DNA of 64,000 nt from assembly GCA_000226015.1 (NCBI GenBank), contig JH154390.1, positions 326,837 to 390,836 of the forward strand, written 5' to 3'. Positions within the stretch are counted from its first letter, which is position 1. Every line of letters starts with the position of its first letter. The notes beneath the pieces were generated by a model, which made no database searches, was not told the DNA's origin, and saw only the letters and a program-made list of their open reading frames with translations. Below are positions 12,201 to 26,200 of this stretch, one piece after another. Source of the DNA: Mnemiopsis leidyi (Eukaryota; Ctenophora; Tentaculata; Lobata; Bolinopsidae). Both the position numbers and the translations under genes were made by a program.

Positions 12201-15200
12201 ACCTTGAATTCGATCTCAATATCATCAGGCTGAATGTTAGCGTCTACGATTAGAGAGGGTGCGGAGAGGTGGTTGGGGATACATGAGGGGGAGTTGGGAC
12301 GGGACTTTTCTGTTGTCACATCTGAAAGTTAGAATTTTTTAGTGAAAATGATGAAGGAACTGCGAGTTTTTAATTTACGTTTGAAGAAAAGTGATAAGTT
12401 GATGGTATGGGGGACAAAGAAAAGACTTAAAAATTACATATTTCCGTTCCTTACCTTTTAAACTTAATGATCTAAAGTGGTAGTGCGGCTTAGAAACAAC
12501 ATTCATCGGTAAAATCCTACGTCATAGTATGTCAAGGAGAGAAAAATGTGTTTTTAAAGAATTCAAGATTTAAGCTGTAGTAAGAGCAAAAGTTTAAGTA
12601 AAACTACAGAATGTTAGCAAGTAACACTTACGTAGTACGTCACTAAACTTGCAACTCGGGCAGGCTCGCATTGTTTTAGACAAAAGCTAAGCTTCCTAGT
12701 AAAGTCATGACTACATACTCGTTCTATTGTTCATTTGGATGCAACCATTTTGTTGCAGCATACTAGCAAGCAGTGCTAAGTGGAGCGAAATTAATGAGTC
12801 TTCTACTCAGGATTGTTCAAGGATAGAATTTAGAATTATGGAACTAGACAAAATCTGAAAGCGCATACAAAATCAAAATATGTCAGATCATGATAGCAAT
12901 ATAGCATATAATTTGATGTTCAGTTACTACTTAATGATACTATAAACAGACAAATTGTTACCCGGCACTGTGAGATTGTGGTTATCAGCGAGTTTGTTCC
13001 CCCGATTGTTCCCACTGCTTGGTCTAGAAGCTATGGGTTTCAAACAGGTCTCAGCTATCGGAGACCCGCTAATCTCAACGGGGGGAGGCTGAATCAGCTG
13101 ATCTGAGCACGTGACCACAGTTTGGACACTGGAAGTCGTGAGAGGAGTATCTCGCTGATCCGTGATGCTGGTGGTTTGTGACGTCATGTCACTCTGATCA
13201 GCATGGAGTGACGTCACGTCGCTTCTGTCGACGGGAAGTGACGTCATTCCCGAGGTTACAGGTGATGAGTGGGTCTTGAAAGATTGGGACAGAGATTCAT
13301 TTGTAGGGGAAACGTCCAGCGGTTTAAAGTTTGAGATAAGAGAGCCCGGAGACTTGATGGTTTTTGCTGACTTTGATCCCCGACTACCTGAATTGGAAGG
13401 CGCTTCTCAATTTTACTATCGCATACTTTATATGATACAGTCAACAATGAGATAATTTAATTGAAGAGATCAAGACACCAATTTTCTATGGCTGATGACA
13501 AAAATAATGCTCTTGATGACTGACCACTGACAGTGAGTCACACAATTGCAATTATGTAAAGTTTAAATTATGTTCGTAATAATTTTTGGAATAGTTTAAG
13601 CTTACTTTTGCTAGCCCACACCGCTCCAAATCCCTCGTGCTTTTTTGGCTGAACTTTCTTGTTAAGGCTACCTGAAGACGAGCGTATTGAGCTCATTCTG
13701 GAGCTGACCCTTTCTAATAACAAGGGGGACTCTGTGTCTTGCTCCTGAACTGACTTATCGGTCGAACCCTGAGGGGATTTGGAGTGTAAACGACTCAATA
13801 ACAAATAAGTCAATGATATTCTAGATCATGTTCATTTCCTTTGTTTTCCTTGATGGTAATAACTTTTCCAAACAGTGGGCTTTCATGATAAGTGTCCGAA
13901 CTAATGACAGTTCTAGTAGTTTGGAATTTAGTAACAGGGAGATCTCAGATCTAAGATTCAAGCTCTATAACTATTAGCTCGGTATTGTTTTCCCCTCGAG
14001 TATAAACTTGTGAAAACCCTCACCAGAACACACAATAGAACTAATCGGTCAATTAAATGTCATCGGAGAGCATACTGTTATTGTTTAATCTAATTAATAT
14101 AATGTTTGACGTGATGCACTTGATCAGCTATAACAGGAACTGTTGTGACTTGTGATAAATTAATTTGCCAAGTGTTTATGGTACCTTGCCCCATATGTTT
14201 TAATGCCACTACTTTACACCAGTCCGGCACGTGGTAACAAGCACCTGATATTTTCCCTGAAGTCTACCCTCCAGACAAAAGCCGGTGAATATCGAGCATG
14301 TGTGTAAAATTCAGCTTCTCGGAATGACCGGACGGAGTTCAGAACTGCAGCTCAAGTAGTCACGTGGGACAACTTTCTCGTTTCTGATTGGACGGTGTTT
14401 TTGTTGGATCGTCCTCATTGGACCTACCAGTCATATGAGCTCATTTATGTGCTTCAACACTTAAATTTCTATCGAATAATTGCCACAATTCACGTAGGAG
14501 TTATGATAGTGGAGCCTGGATGATCATCTATCACTGTGTCAATATATTCGACACGAGGCCAACAAAAAAAGGGTGCCAACTTAATGCGCTTCAATGTGCT
14601 CAATCTTGTAGATTGGTGAGAGGTTAGTCTCTAAATCATGCACTTCGGATTTGGTAACTACTTGCGAAAACCTGGAGTTTAAGGAGCAATGACAACAATT
14701 ATAAATCGTCACGTATATACCAAGTGTGCATTAAGGCAGGGATATTAAAGGTAAAATATGATATTTTTCGTGCGAAATATGCCATATTTTTATTCTTGTA
14801 TTTTGAATAATGCTATATCAAGGCTGAACCAATCAAAATGGAATAAATTAGAGAGTCCCCACCCAAATATCACAGCAGCTGGTATGAACATGAAGATGAA
14901 GAATCGATCTTGTAGGTATGTGGCTCTTATATACGTTCTAACAGTTCATGGAAAAATATAGTCGTCATTATTAACGCAGCTTGTCATTATAAAGTGTCGA
15001 TGGGGAACTGCCCAGCGGTTATTAGGCAAGGGTTTTGATGTTAAAATAAATTGTCGACGGTTGTTGAACCACCCATTAATATTTAAAAAGAACCAGGAAA
15101 TTTTGCCCACGTAGAAATGCTGCCGTGCCCATATTTCTCACTCCACTACGCCACGAAGCCACTGCATTTTTACGAACCCAGAATTAAGTATTGGTATTGA

Positions 15201-15662
15201 CAGCTCTGCTTTATTCTAGCATTCCATGAAGTGCAGAATTAGGGAGTTAGACAACAGCATACAAGCTGGGTGAGGTCAACGAAATTAGAATATGATGTAC
15301 ATGAAGTACTCTAAATCAATTTTATAGCTCCAAAAAAGTTGAATTCTATCAGTATCACATACAAGCCATATCAGCTATGTTATGCATTTATCACTATATT
15401 GTCCACTAAGCCATGCGAAAAACTTTTTCCATCTCGCTGATAAAACAAGACGAGAATGACAGTATTACCTCATACTGGAGAAGCAACATAGGAGTTCCCC
15501 GATCCAACATGTCTAGAGACCCAACACTGGCCTGGGAAAGGACACAGGAGTTGTCCAGATCATCACGGGGAGGAGGCACTTTGCGGAGACTTCGTCTGGG
15601 GAACTGGGAGGGGATGTAGGGCTGGGGGGAGGAGGGGGAGGAGGGGTGCTTCCCCTTTAGCC
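3295..15662 (-). CDS. Large protein with tandem Ras-association-like domains and acidic C-terminal half
   Basis: Fourteen minus-strand exons join with consistent phase: 15662-15469, 13768-13606, 13387-12962, 12321-12203, 11022-10868, 10608-10536, 10235-10105, 9988-9801, 9700-9588, 9462-9297, 9177-9074, 8497-8250, 8123-7954 and 7280-3295. They give about 2,077 residues from the first exon seen. That exon starts at a splice acceptor, so its own 5' exon is not identified. N-terminal exons are Ser/Pro/Thr-rich. Exons 9988-9588 resemble a Ras-association (RA) fold: LIRIWADQ, GFLISPDTTARELL, then DRPLFLHDDWDANENYRFEV. Exons 9462-9074 repeat that layout (ATTSRIISELVNKYQL, then DCPVLLQRKW). The last exon codes ~1,327 residues, mostly disordered, rich in Glu, Asp and Ser, ending in a more ordered basic/acidic segment near LCSRLEKLKTCFKK. 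RA domains bind GTP-loaded Ras-family proteins, so a Ras or Rap effector or scaffold is inferred. I cannot name the orthologue. Confidence 0.8.
6151..6288 (-). repeat. 30-bp in-frame coding repeat, about 4.6 units
   Basis: Units start at 6151, 6181, 6211, 6241 and (partial) 6271. Each codes ten residues of the type EVISPCQTDK inside the acidic last exon. Because the unit is a multiple of three, gain or loss of units leaves the frame intact. The copies differ by several substitutions, so the array is not freshly made. Confidence 0.85.
8611..8665. repeat. 22-bp AT-rich tandem repeat
   Basis: Two and a half copies of a 22-bp unit beginning gtatcaa, lying in an intron of the Ras-association gene. 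Confidence 0.7.
8755..8916. mobile_element. Small MITE-like inverted-repeat element containing an assembly gap
   Basis: A perfect 15-bp terminal inverted repeat (TTTCCACCCAGCCGG at 8755-8769, its complement at 8902-8916) bounds a 162-bp unit. A GC-rich palindrome (GGCCGCTTCGCGGCC) sits just inside the right end and a run of 15 N at 8809-8823 lies inside. It is in an intron of the Ras-association gene. No coding capacity. A non-autonomous DNA transposon is the likeliest reading; I could not define target duplications, so the superfamily is unknown. Confidence 0.55.
11253..11336 (-). CDS. Alternative first coding exon of the Ras-association gene
   Basis: An ATG at 11336-11334 opens 28 codons (MIDRAANRRGILKTRS, ending LEIPD) that stop at a strong GTGAGT donor in phase 0. 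The next exon (11022) starts in phase 0, and the upstream exon 12321-12203 also ends in phase 0, so either can splice into it. No acceptor lies directly in front of this ATG, so it looks like a true 5' exon with its own promoter to the right. The short isoform would have 1,805 residues and keep both RA-like domains. The alternative, that it is an internal exon skipped in some transcripts, is less likely. Confidence 0.6.
13769..15468 (-). other. 1.7 kb intron of the Ras-association gene
   Basis: No coding segment, repeat or element recognised; ORFs in it are short and lack coding character. Confidence 0.6.
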
Positions 15663-16792
15663 CTGTCTTGATGGGTGGGAGGGGAGATGTTAGGATTCAT
15701 AGAAATTAGATCTGATTAGTTTGGGCTATTTACAGACGAAAAATTTGGACAAAACTATTTACTTTGCTAGGAATGTGACTTCTTGCAGTGTCAAAGTTTG
15801 TGGCTATAATTATTGATCAACTATACATTTATTGATTATGATATCAATAAAGTTGCATTCTAATGGAGAAACTTGAGATGTCACCTGAACACAAGTTTTG
15901 TCATGGTTCATACTTCCTCATGATGAAACATTCAATCCAGCTATCGCATTGTGGCTGCAGATAAAACGATACGAAATGTAAAGTATAACAAAGTTAGTGG
16001 GACCTTGTCAGGTGGCACGAGTCATATACATCCCCCGGACACTGGCTCCATGGCAACGACTAACTTTTTCCCGTCATCCTCCTCCTCAAATCAGGATATT
16101 TACTGTCTGAAATGTGGCGGCTGTTAGTGTTAAGATCATTTTTGTTACATTTTTGAGCTCATTTACCTGCCCTACCAATTGAGTTTTACAAAGAGGTGTA
16201 GTGGCCATAACATTAACACACAGGTCATGTCCTTCACGAATTCAACTATGGGGTAAATAAGTTTACCATTTAGCAAATGATAACCAATCAAATTTGTCAT
16301 ACTTTGGGCCATTAGACAAGGATTGACGCTTGACTTGGATTCCACTTTTAGGCCAGGGCTTCTGCACATAAAAGGTCAAAATTAGATCAGTTTGAAAATC
16401 TGAGAATAGGCACAATCCGAGAATGTCGCACTATTCTCTAGGGTTAGCGCACTCACATGCATAATGATATTGAAATTGCGGCAATAAACCAGGGGCTAAA
16501 GGCCGACTGGATGTGGCAGAGCCAGGTGATGAAAAGTGAGCAAGAGATTGAACAGCTTCCCAACAAGAAGCTTAGTTGCACTGGTGGAGCTTCCCTGACA
16601 AGTACCGAGCAGGTCCTGTCCGGCCGTGCTCCACCGAAGTAAACCGGATCACGTGCCACCAATGTTGGCCAGGTATTGGTCAACTCTTTGTCAAGTGCTC
16701 AAATCGAACATAGAATAGTGGTACACTGGGCTGCGCTGAAAGCTGAGTGTCATCGAGAAATTTTCTAAGCGGCTCGTCAGACAGCTGCACTA
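15663..16792. other. Divergent spacer between Ras-association gene and actin
   Basis: Should hold the missing first exon and promoter of the long Ras-association isoform (minus) plus distal actin sequences (plus). A minus-strand ORF at 16683-16453 shows no family features. I tested donors near 16158 and 16453; neither gives the phase-1 end that exon 15662 needs. Confidence 0.4.
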
Positions 16793-16886
16793 CCAAATAT
16801 GGTCAATAAATCTGCAATCCCGAGAATTGGGAGCAAAGTCCACGCTGATTGGTCGGTTGAAACCTGTTGATGTTGGTGCTATAAAA
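16793..16886 (+). promoter_or_regulatory. Actin core promoter: CArG, CCAAT and TATA boxes
   Basis: A perfect CArG box (CCAAATATGG, 16793-16802) is the binding site of serum response factor, a classic actin regulator. Inverted CCAAT motifs (ATTGG) are at 16826-16830 and 16848-16852. TATAAAA at 16880-16886 predicts transcription start near 16910 and a 5'UTR of about 65 bases before the ATG at 16977. Spacing and order match animal actin promoters. Confidence 0.8.
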
Positions 16887-16976
16887 CATTTTCCAGGTCC
16901 AGGCAATAAACCAAATCTCTTGTTAAGCTTGGTTGAGTGTGCTATTGTATTGTTCAGAAAACAACTTCCCTAACCA

Positions 16977-19765
<2,789 letters not shown>

Positions 19766-20173
19766 GAAGGATGTTCATGACCCGCGGATTCTTATAGCCT
19801 GCCCGCCTGGATAAGGAAATTAGGGCGGCTTTGCTAGCAAAGTAGAAACTTAAGCCAACACCCGAGGATAGTTTTAGAAGGAAACACGAAGAATTTTATA
19901 TTATACTTTTGTAGATGTAATATATATTTTGTACAAAGTTTTCATCAGATCACTTTTTATCATTTTGTCACCGTCAAATAATACAAGAATCTTTCAACAA
20001 GCGAATTTTGTGATTAACATTTTATAAAATTGAAATAAGGAATTAAAACAAAATGCTTTCATATCAAATTCAAGTAGTTGTCCTCTGCAGCATATTCTTA
20101 TCCCCAGAGGAATAGCGGCTAACATCTCACAGTCTTAGCTCTGACCAGTCGAGACTAGGTCCATAACAGGAGA

Positions 20174-20179
20174 AATAAA
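20174..20179 (+). terminator. Possible actin poly(A) signal
   Basis: First clear AATAAA after the actin stop, giving a ~410-base 3'UTR. It lies only ~75 bases from the Brachyury poly(A) signal on the other strand, so the two convergent genes nearly touch. Confidence 0.5.
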
Positions 20180-20251
20180 ATCCAGCTTATCCCGCTGTCT
20201 GCTAGATCAGCTTCACGTTAACTTCGTCACTGAATCTCGTGTAAACACAGC

Positions 20252-20257
20252 TTTATT
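20252..20257 (-). terminator. Brachyury poly(A) signal
   Basis: AATAAA on the minus strand about 29 bases past the Brachyury stop at 20286-20288; implies a very short 3'UTR. Confidence 0.65.
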
Positions 20258-20285
20258 TCACAAACACATAGCAAGAAGGGGCATT

Positions 20286-23200
20286 TCACGGGAACTGAGG
20301 AGTGGGCTCAATAAGGGACCGTCTCGTGTCAAATCCAGGGGTTCCCCAAGGTAGATAACTGGTACCTTCATCTACATGTGTAGCAGCTGGATCAGCTGTG
20401 AACAGGTCAGTCGTGATAGTTGTACCGATGGTTGGCTCTGTTGGTTCCTCCTGAAAAACAAGGGGGTTCAGTTTAAGTTTAATACAAAACGTGAGAACAC
20501 AGCAGGAGTAAGATTTACACAACAACGCTGGCTGGAGCGGCCGTCAGTAAACCCTGTAAAATATGTATGGATGCTTTGCAATTAAAAAGTTGGGTGTTAA
20601 TATGTGCCACAGCAACTTTAAACTAGCTTGCATCGTTAGGCTTCACAACTTGCAGAATATCAATTACTTCAAGTTCTTGGAACTGCAGAGAAACCCTAGC
20701 AAAAGTTTTATTGAGAAAGCCAGCTCTGCAGTGTCTCGGTACATTCTTGACCATTTAAAGTCTTTTCTAAAACACAGTTTAAACATAATAAAATGTCAAA
20801 GTTTTCCAACACCTAAGTTAAACCATGCCCATCAAACAAACACAATGTTTGGAAATATCCATGCTAGTGAGGAAAGTGATGGAGACACACCTTCACGCGA
20901 GGAGGGAGGGAGGAGGCGGGGGTGTAGGCTGAAGTTACAGGGAGGTAGGGTTGTAGAGCTGCGCTGTACGTGTTGTAGGAGGCTGGGGAAATAGAGACTG
21001 TTAGATTTACTGTTGAGAATAAAAATGAAAACTGAAAAAAGGTTCAACTTGAAAGAAAGTTTTTCAGAATTTGATGTTTATTGAAAAAAACCTATCAAAT
21101 AGTAGGTACGAAGTTTGTTTGAATATTTAAGATTACTTACAAGTCCAGTAAGACTCAGTGTTCGGGGTGAAAGGTGAAGTCTGTGACCAGATATCAGATA
21201 CCGGGGTTACTGGTGTGTAAGGGGTGGGTTGCAACGGTTCCGTCTGGAACCCCTGTAGACCAGTATTCGTCGTACTGCTTACTCTGCCTACAAAAGATCA
21301 CGTGTTACTATCAAGTGACCACGTGAATATATAGGTTACATTGCAGTTGGCACGTCGTACTTTCACTCGGTTATCAGACAATACCAGTATTTCAAGCCAG
21401 AGCCTTGCAGGTTCAACACTTAATGCAATATTCTGTTGGACTCAATCAACGATCGGTTCCCATTGTTTTTTCGGTTTTGTAGTCGGATACACAGCGGAGA
21501 TTGGGCACAGCTGTGCCAACTTGTAATTGTACCGGGCAAGATAGCAGCTACAATCTTACAATGCACGGCACGGTTGCACTGCACACAACCATGTTTTTTT
21601 AGAACTCTGATTTTAACACCTAGGTGATATAGAGACGATACATGGTGCTGCCGCTATCAGTAAAACAAACACTTTTTGTAGCTATAGATGTCCGCAAGCC
21701 TGGGAACAGATTAGCATCTCTACAACACTACAGCAGGCTGCTCCAACAATTCAGTCTCTGAGAGCTGGCAGGGTTCAGGAGTAATTGCAGTTAACGTGCC
21801 ATATACTCATATAGTCACGTGATTGTTGAAGTCAGCTAAGTAACTCTCTTCACAGCAATGTTTACTGACCTATATCGATGGCAGGGTGACGTTGGAAGGC
21901 GTAGCTGGGGCTAGAGAGACACATCCGCTTCGCTCGTCTCTCGGTCAGGGGGTCTGTCGATGATTTGTTGTAGTAACTGCCTGGAACGACGGGCAGATCA
22001 AGATCAAAACATTTCTCGAGTTGTCGTCTCATGTTGGCTATATTTAAAGGTTCGCTTGTATGTCCTAATACGGACAACAGCTGTTCGTTTATATCCTTCG
22101 AAGAGAATGAAAACGTGGGACTATTCCGCGTTAAACAACTCTCAAAACAATGAAATCATACAACATAATGTACAAGTCACAATAATAACTTTAAATAGAC
22201 GTACAGGATGACATGGATTTGATTGGACCGTCGTCGCGTTCTCGCTTGTGTAAGCCTTCCTTTTCTTGCCTGAAATAAAAAATTTATGAGTTGGGCTACA
22301 AAATAGGTTGAACAGTAATTCGTTCAAATAAAATAAGTATGTGATAAGGACTTTGCTAATTTTATATGATCAACTTAGAATCAAATAACGCTATCAGAAT
22401 TCTATTCTATTCACTTTTATAATTTTTTACGCAAGATTGATGTAAAGAGTTACACTTTAAGAATTTTATAGAGAAAAACATTTGGTTTTACGTGGGAAAA
22501 GTAAATTCAAGTGGTGGCCTCAGTGGTGAGACGGCGCGAGACGGCAAGACGCCAACTTTCGAACAAAAATCATAACCCGCCCACAGACTAGCCAAAGCTT
22601 AGAACATTTTACTACAAAATAAATCTGGTCGAAATACTTGATATCAAATAAGTGAACACGGATCGTGACCGACTACAATGACCACTTATTAGTTTGACCA
22701 TTGACCAATAACATATCTTCCTTTTGATTTAACTGTCATCATAATTTCAAGTATTCCCTAATTTTTGATGACCAAATAATTCATGATTCCACTATCAGAA
22801 CATAAACCCGGCATAATAAGAGAATGAGATCATAACTTAAAGAGTATCTGTAAGCATGAGTGGATACATTTTTTATTGCAACTATTCAATATTCATGTCG
22901 TTTCGATCTGCCGATGTTCGTGTCATTTTCACTTGGAATAACAAAACTTGAATGAGAAGAATAAAACCATCTGCAATCTACATCGGGAACTCATAGTGAA
23001 ACATTATTTAGATGTCTTATGATTTATCCTCTTGAAATTTATTAGTTTAATTATAGCCAGCCCAAGTCTCATCAATCAAACTTTAAATTTAGCAACCGTT
23101 CACTTGTATTTTCCGGCGCACGATTTCGCTAATATATCCGGTTAAAATTTTCGTTGTTGAAACCTCTCCCTGAACTAGCAAGTTTAAAATTTTTCCCAAC

Positions 23201-26200
23201 AAATGCCTGGCATGGAATAACTTTTCACAAGTAGAGAAAAGTTATGGTAAGTATGAATCGGCGTCGTGGCTCATTGGCTAACACCTTGGCCCGGCGATCT
23301 GAAGGTCACTGGTTCGAGCCCCGCTAGGGGCAAGTTCTATACATCAGATTTCTTGCTTGCAAGATCCGGTCAGTCTACCAAGCTGTGATTGGTACAGGGT
23401 CTCTGACCTTGGGAAGTATGCTTGGTGGATCACCGTGACGGGTATCCCATACCTGTATAGGTATGTGCTGAAATTGGACTAAGACCTGGACATCCGAGGT
23501 TAAAATCCTCAGGCACATGTAATTGTGTGGTTTAGCGTATATCTGTGTAAAAGCAGATTCGCTCATGGTGTCGGGCACACTATCAGCCTTGGAGGATGTC
23601 ATCAAAAAACCGCCGATAATTAATCTAGGTGGTGACTATTCCGAGGGTGGCGTGGTGTATGCTTTTTTTTAAGTATGAAGTGTGGGTGAAGGGAGAATGG
23701 CGGGTTGTGTTGGAGGGTTATGTTTGGAGTTCCGAGTTACCAGACAGCGTGGAGCCGGCAAGCATAGCATGCAGACAAAGCGGAGCCGCGCTCTGCATCG
23801 CAATTAGTGCCCACCTACCGAATCTTATTTGGCTCTTTCGGAAACGGGGCCAGAATATATGCAGCAGTGGAGGGAGCTTCCCGACCTTCCAATCAACAGG
23901 TGTACCGAGAACGGTGAGCCCGCGACACCGGCCAAATCATCACGCCTCACTTATCATCTACCAAATATCATAATCGCTAATCGATTTGAAACGGAGAATT
24001 TTGGGATTGCTCCTTGACGAAGAGCCTGTATCATTAAAAAAGGTAGAGGACGAATATTTACCTTTCTTTGGCATCAAGGAAGGCTTTAGCAAAAGGGTTG
24101 TACTTTATCTTTAGGCCAGTTATCTGAAAAGTAAAACTCATTACTGGTCATCATGCACTTACCGAACGCCAATAATCTAAATAATTAATAATTACACCCC
24201 TGCTAAGTAGGTAATTTAGTACTGGAGGTAAGTGAGAGCTTTGTTTTTATGACAGCTTCAAATCATTTATGTACTAAAACTGGACTCTTTTCGAGCCAAT
24301 TAAGGAAATTTGGGTTTTAGATGGGTAGAGCATGCCTTGGGGGTTCCAGCAGAACAATAATTTAGGCGAGTGATCGAGACGTTACTTAAATGCTCACTTG
24401 CAATTTTACCCCAATCTAAGAATCTTTGGACTCCGAACTCGTCAAAATGATAATAAAATATTCTAAGTACGTCATCATATTTGGTGATAATAAGACAAAA
24501 GGATTCCCCGAGCGCTTACCTCTTCGTTTTGGTAGGCGGTGACAGCGATGAAGCGGCTCTCTGAGAAACTGTAAGATGTGACACTTTTAGTGACATCCGG
24601 AGCTCCGACTCTGATTATATGAAGTCGCGGTTCGTACTTGTGCAGCGAGTTTAGCATTATCTGAAAATTTTCTGGTTAAACTGAATACAACCAGGAAGAT
24701 TTCCTCGATTACATTTGATAAATCTGACAGATAAATTTCCGAGAATTTCACATCTGGAACGAGGGAAAGTCTATAACACTTAGTGAACGTGTAGACTGTC
24801 TGCAAGCTAAGATTTTACTCTCTTTCAGTTGGATTAATGGAACACCTGTGTTCACATTAACTGAAGTCACCGGTACATTGTTGCTGACCATGTGGCCCGT
24901 GGCCAGGACAATACGGACCGTTCCCCAGCCACCGAGAAACGGGGAACTCCCTCTAAATCCCATGCAAGCTTTTGTGAGAAGGAGTAGAGCCTAGCCCCCA
25001 TGGGGCAGTGCAGAATGCACCTGTCGCAGGGGATGGTGCAGTGCACCGGACCAGCTGTCGGGGAGGGTTCCTAGACGCATATCGGACTTGGGAGACAGGC
25101 CAGATTTTGCAAAGTAGTTTAACAGGTAGGGTATTTTCTATCATGATGTCAAGTTTCACTCGTAAAAAGAGACTACAGTTTATAAAGATATGGCTAAGAT
25201 ATGACTCAAGTTAGTTTGGACATGAACCCAAGATGATTAATTGGGTCTGCTAAATAGCATCACTAGATTAACATGTATCCGAAAATTTTTATATTTTTTG
25301 AAAATTCAAGTTATATGTTATTTTGTGAACTCTGATAAGATCAGCAGTATTAATTAGAGAATAGTCTATCGCACTTCACTGGCAGTCATAGCAGATCAAG
25401 ACTACCTAAAAGCTTTGTTTAGACATGCTCTTTAAACTCAATTAAGTGCGATGCTTGCACTCTTTTGGATCACTTAGGTGCCTAAAACGGGTGGTTCTTA
25501 GTCAAATAATAGTCCCTGTAAACTGACAAGTCTATAATTTTAGTCCAATCAGTGCGGTATATAGTGACTTTAATCGAGTAATAACAGGGGGTCCGAGGGG
25601 CCGTCCAAATCCAGATCTTAATTATTTACCATAGGTCAAGCACTCTTGGGGCACTTATGGTTGCTTGTGGTGTATAATTATATTGTTTGGAGTGGTTTAC
25701 CGAGAGACGAGGCTTTATAAGCAGTCTAGATTCAAGGCAAGAGAAGAGTGCACTCACATTATTCATTGGACCCAGTCGCAAAAGCAGAACAAGCTTGATG
25801 CTATATGTGGCTGGACTATGTGAAATTGAGATCTGAAATCTCCACTAACTAGTTAGATTTCCGTGAGTGTCAGCGTGAATAATGTCGTATTCTATGCGGC
25901 ACACTTATCTGCTCACTTCACTAGTTTTTAAGGATCGTCCCCACTAAAATTGTTAGTCCCTGGGAAACAAAGGCGGGTAAAGATCTCGACTGAATAAAGC
26001 GTGCCGAATCCAACTTTAGGCTTTGTCTTAGGTCGTAGGCCTGCCGAAAGTCGATATTAAGGTTTAAACTAGATCTGGCCTTGACCAAGAGATCACATGA
26101 CAGGGGGTCACGTGGCGATGAGACGATACAGTGTATGGGGGCAGCATCTGCCGCGCCGCCCCTCTCTCTCTCGGTCCCTACAATATGACGAGTTCGCACC

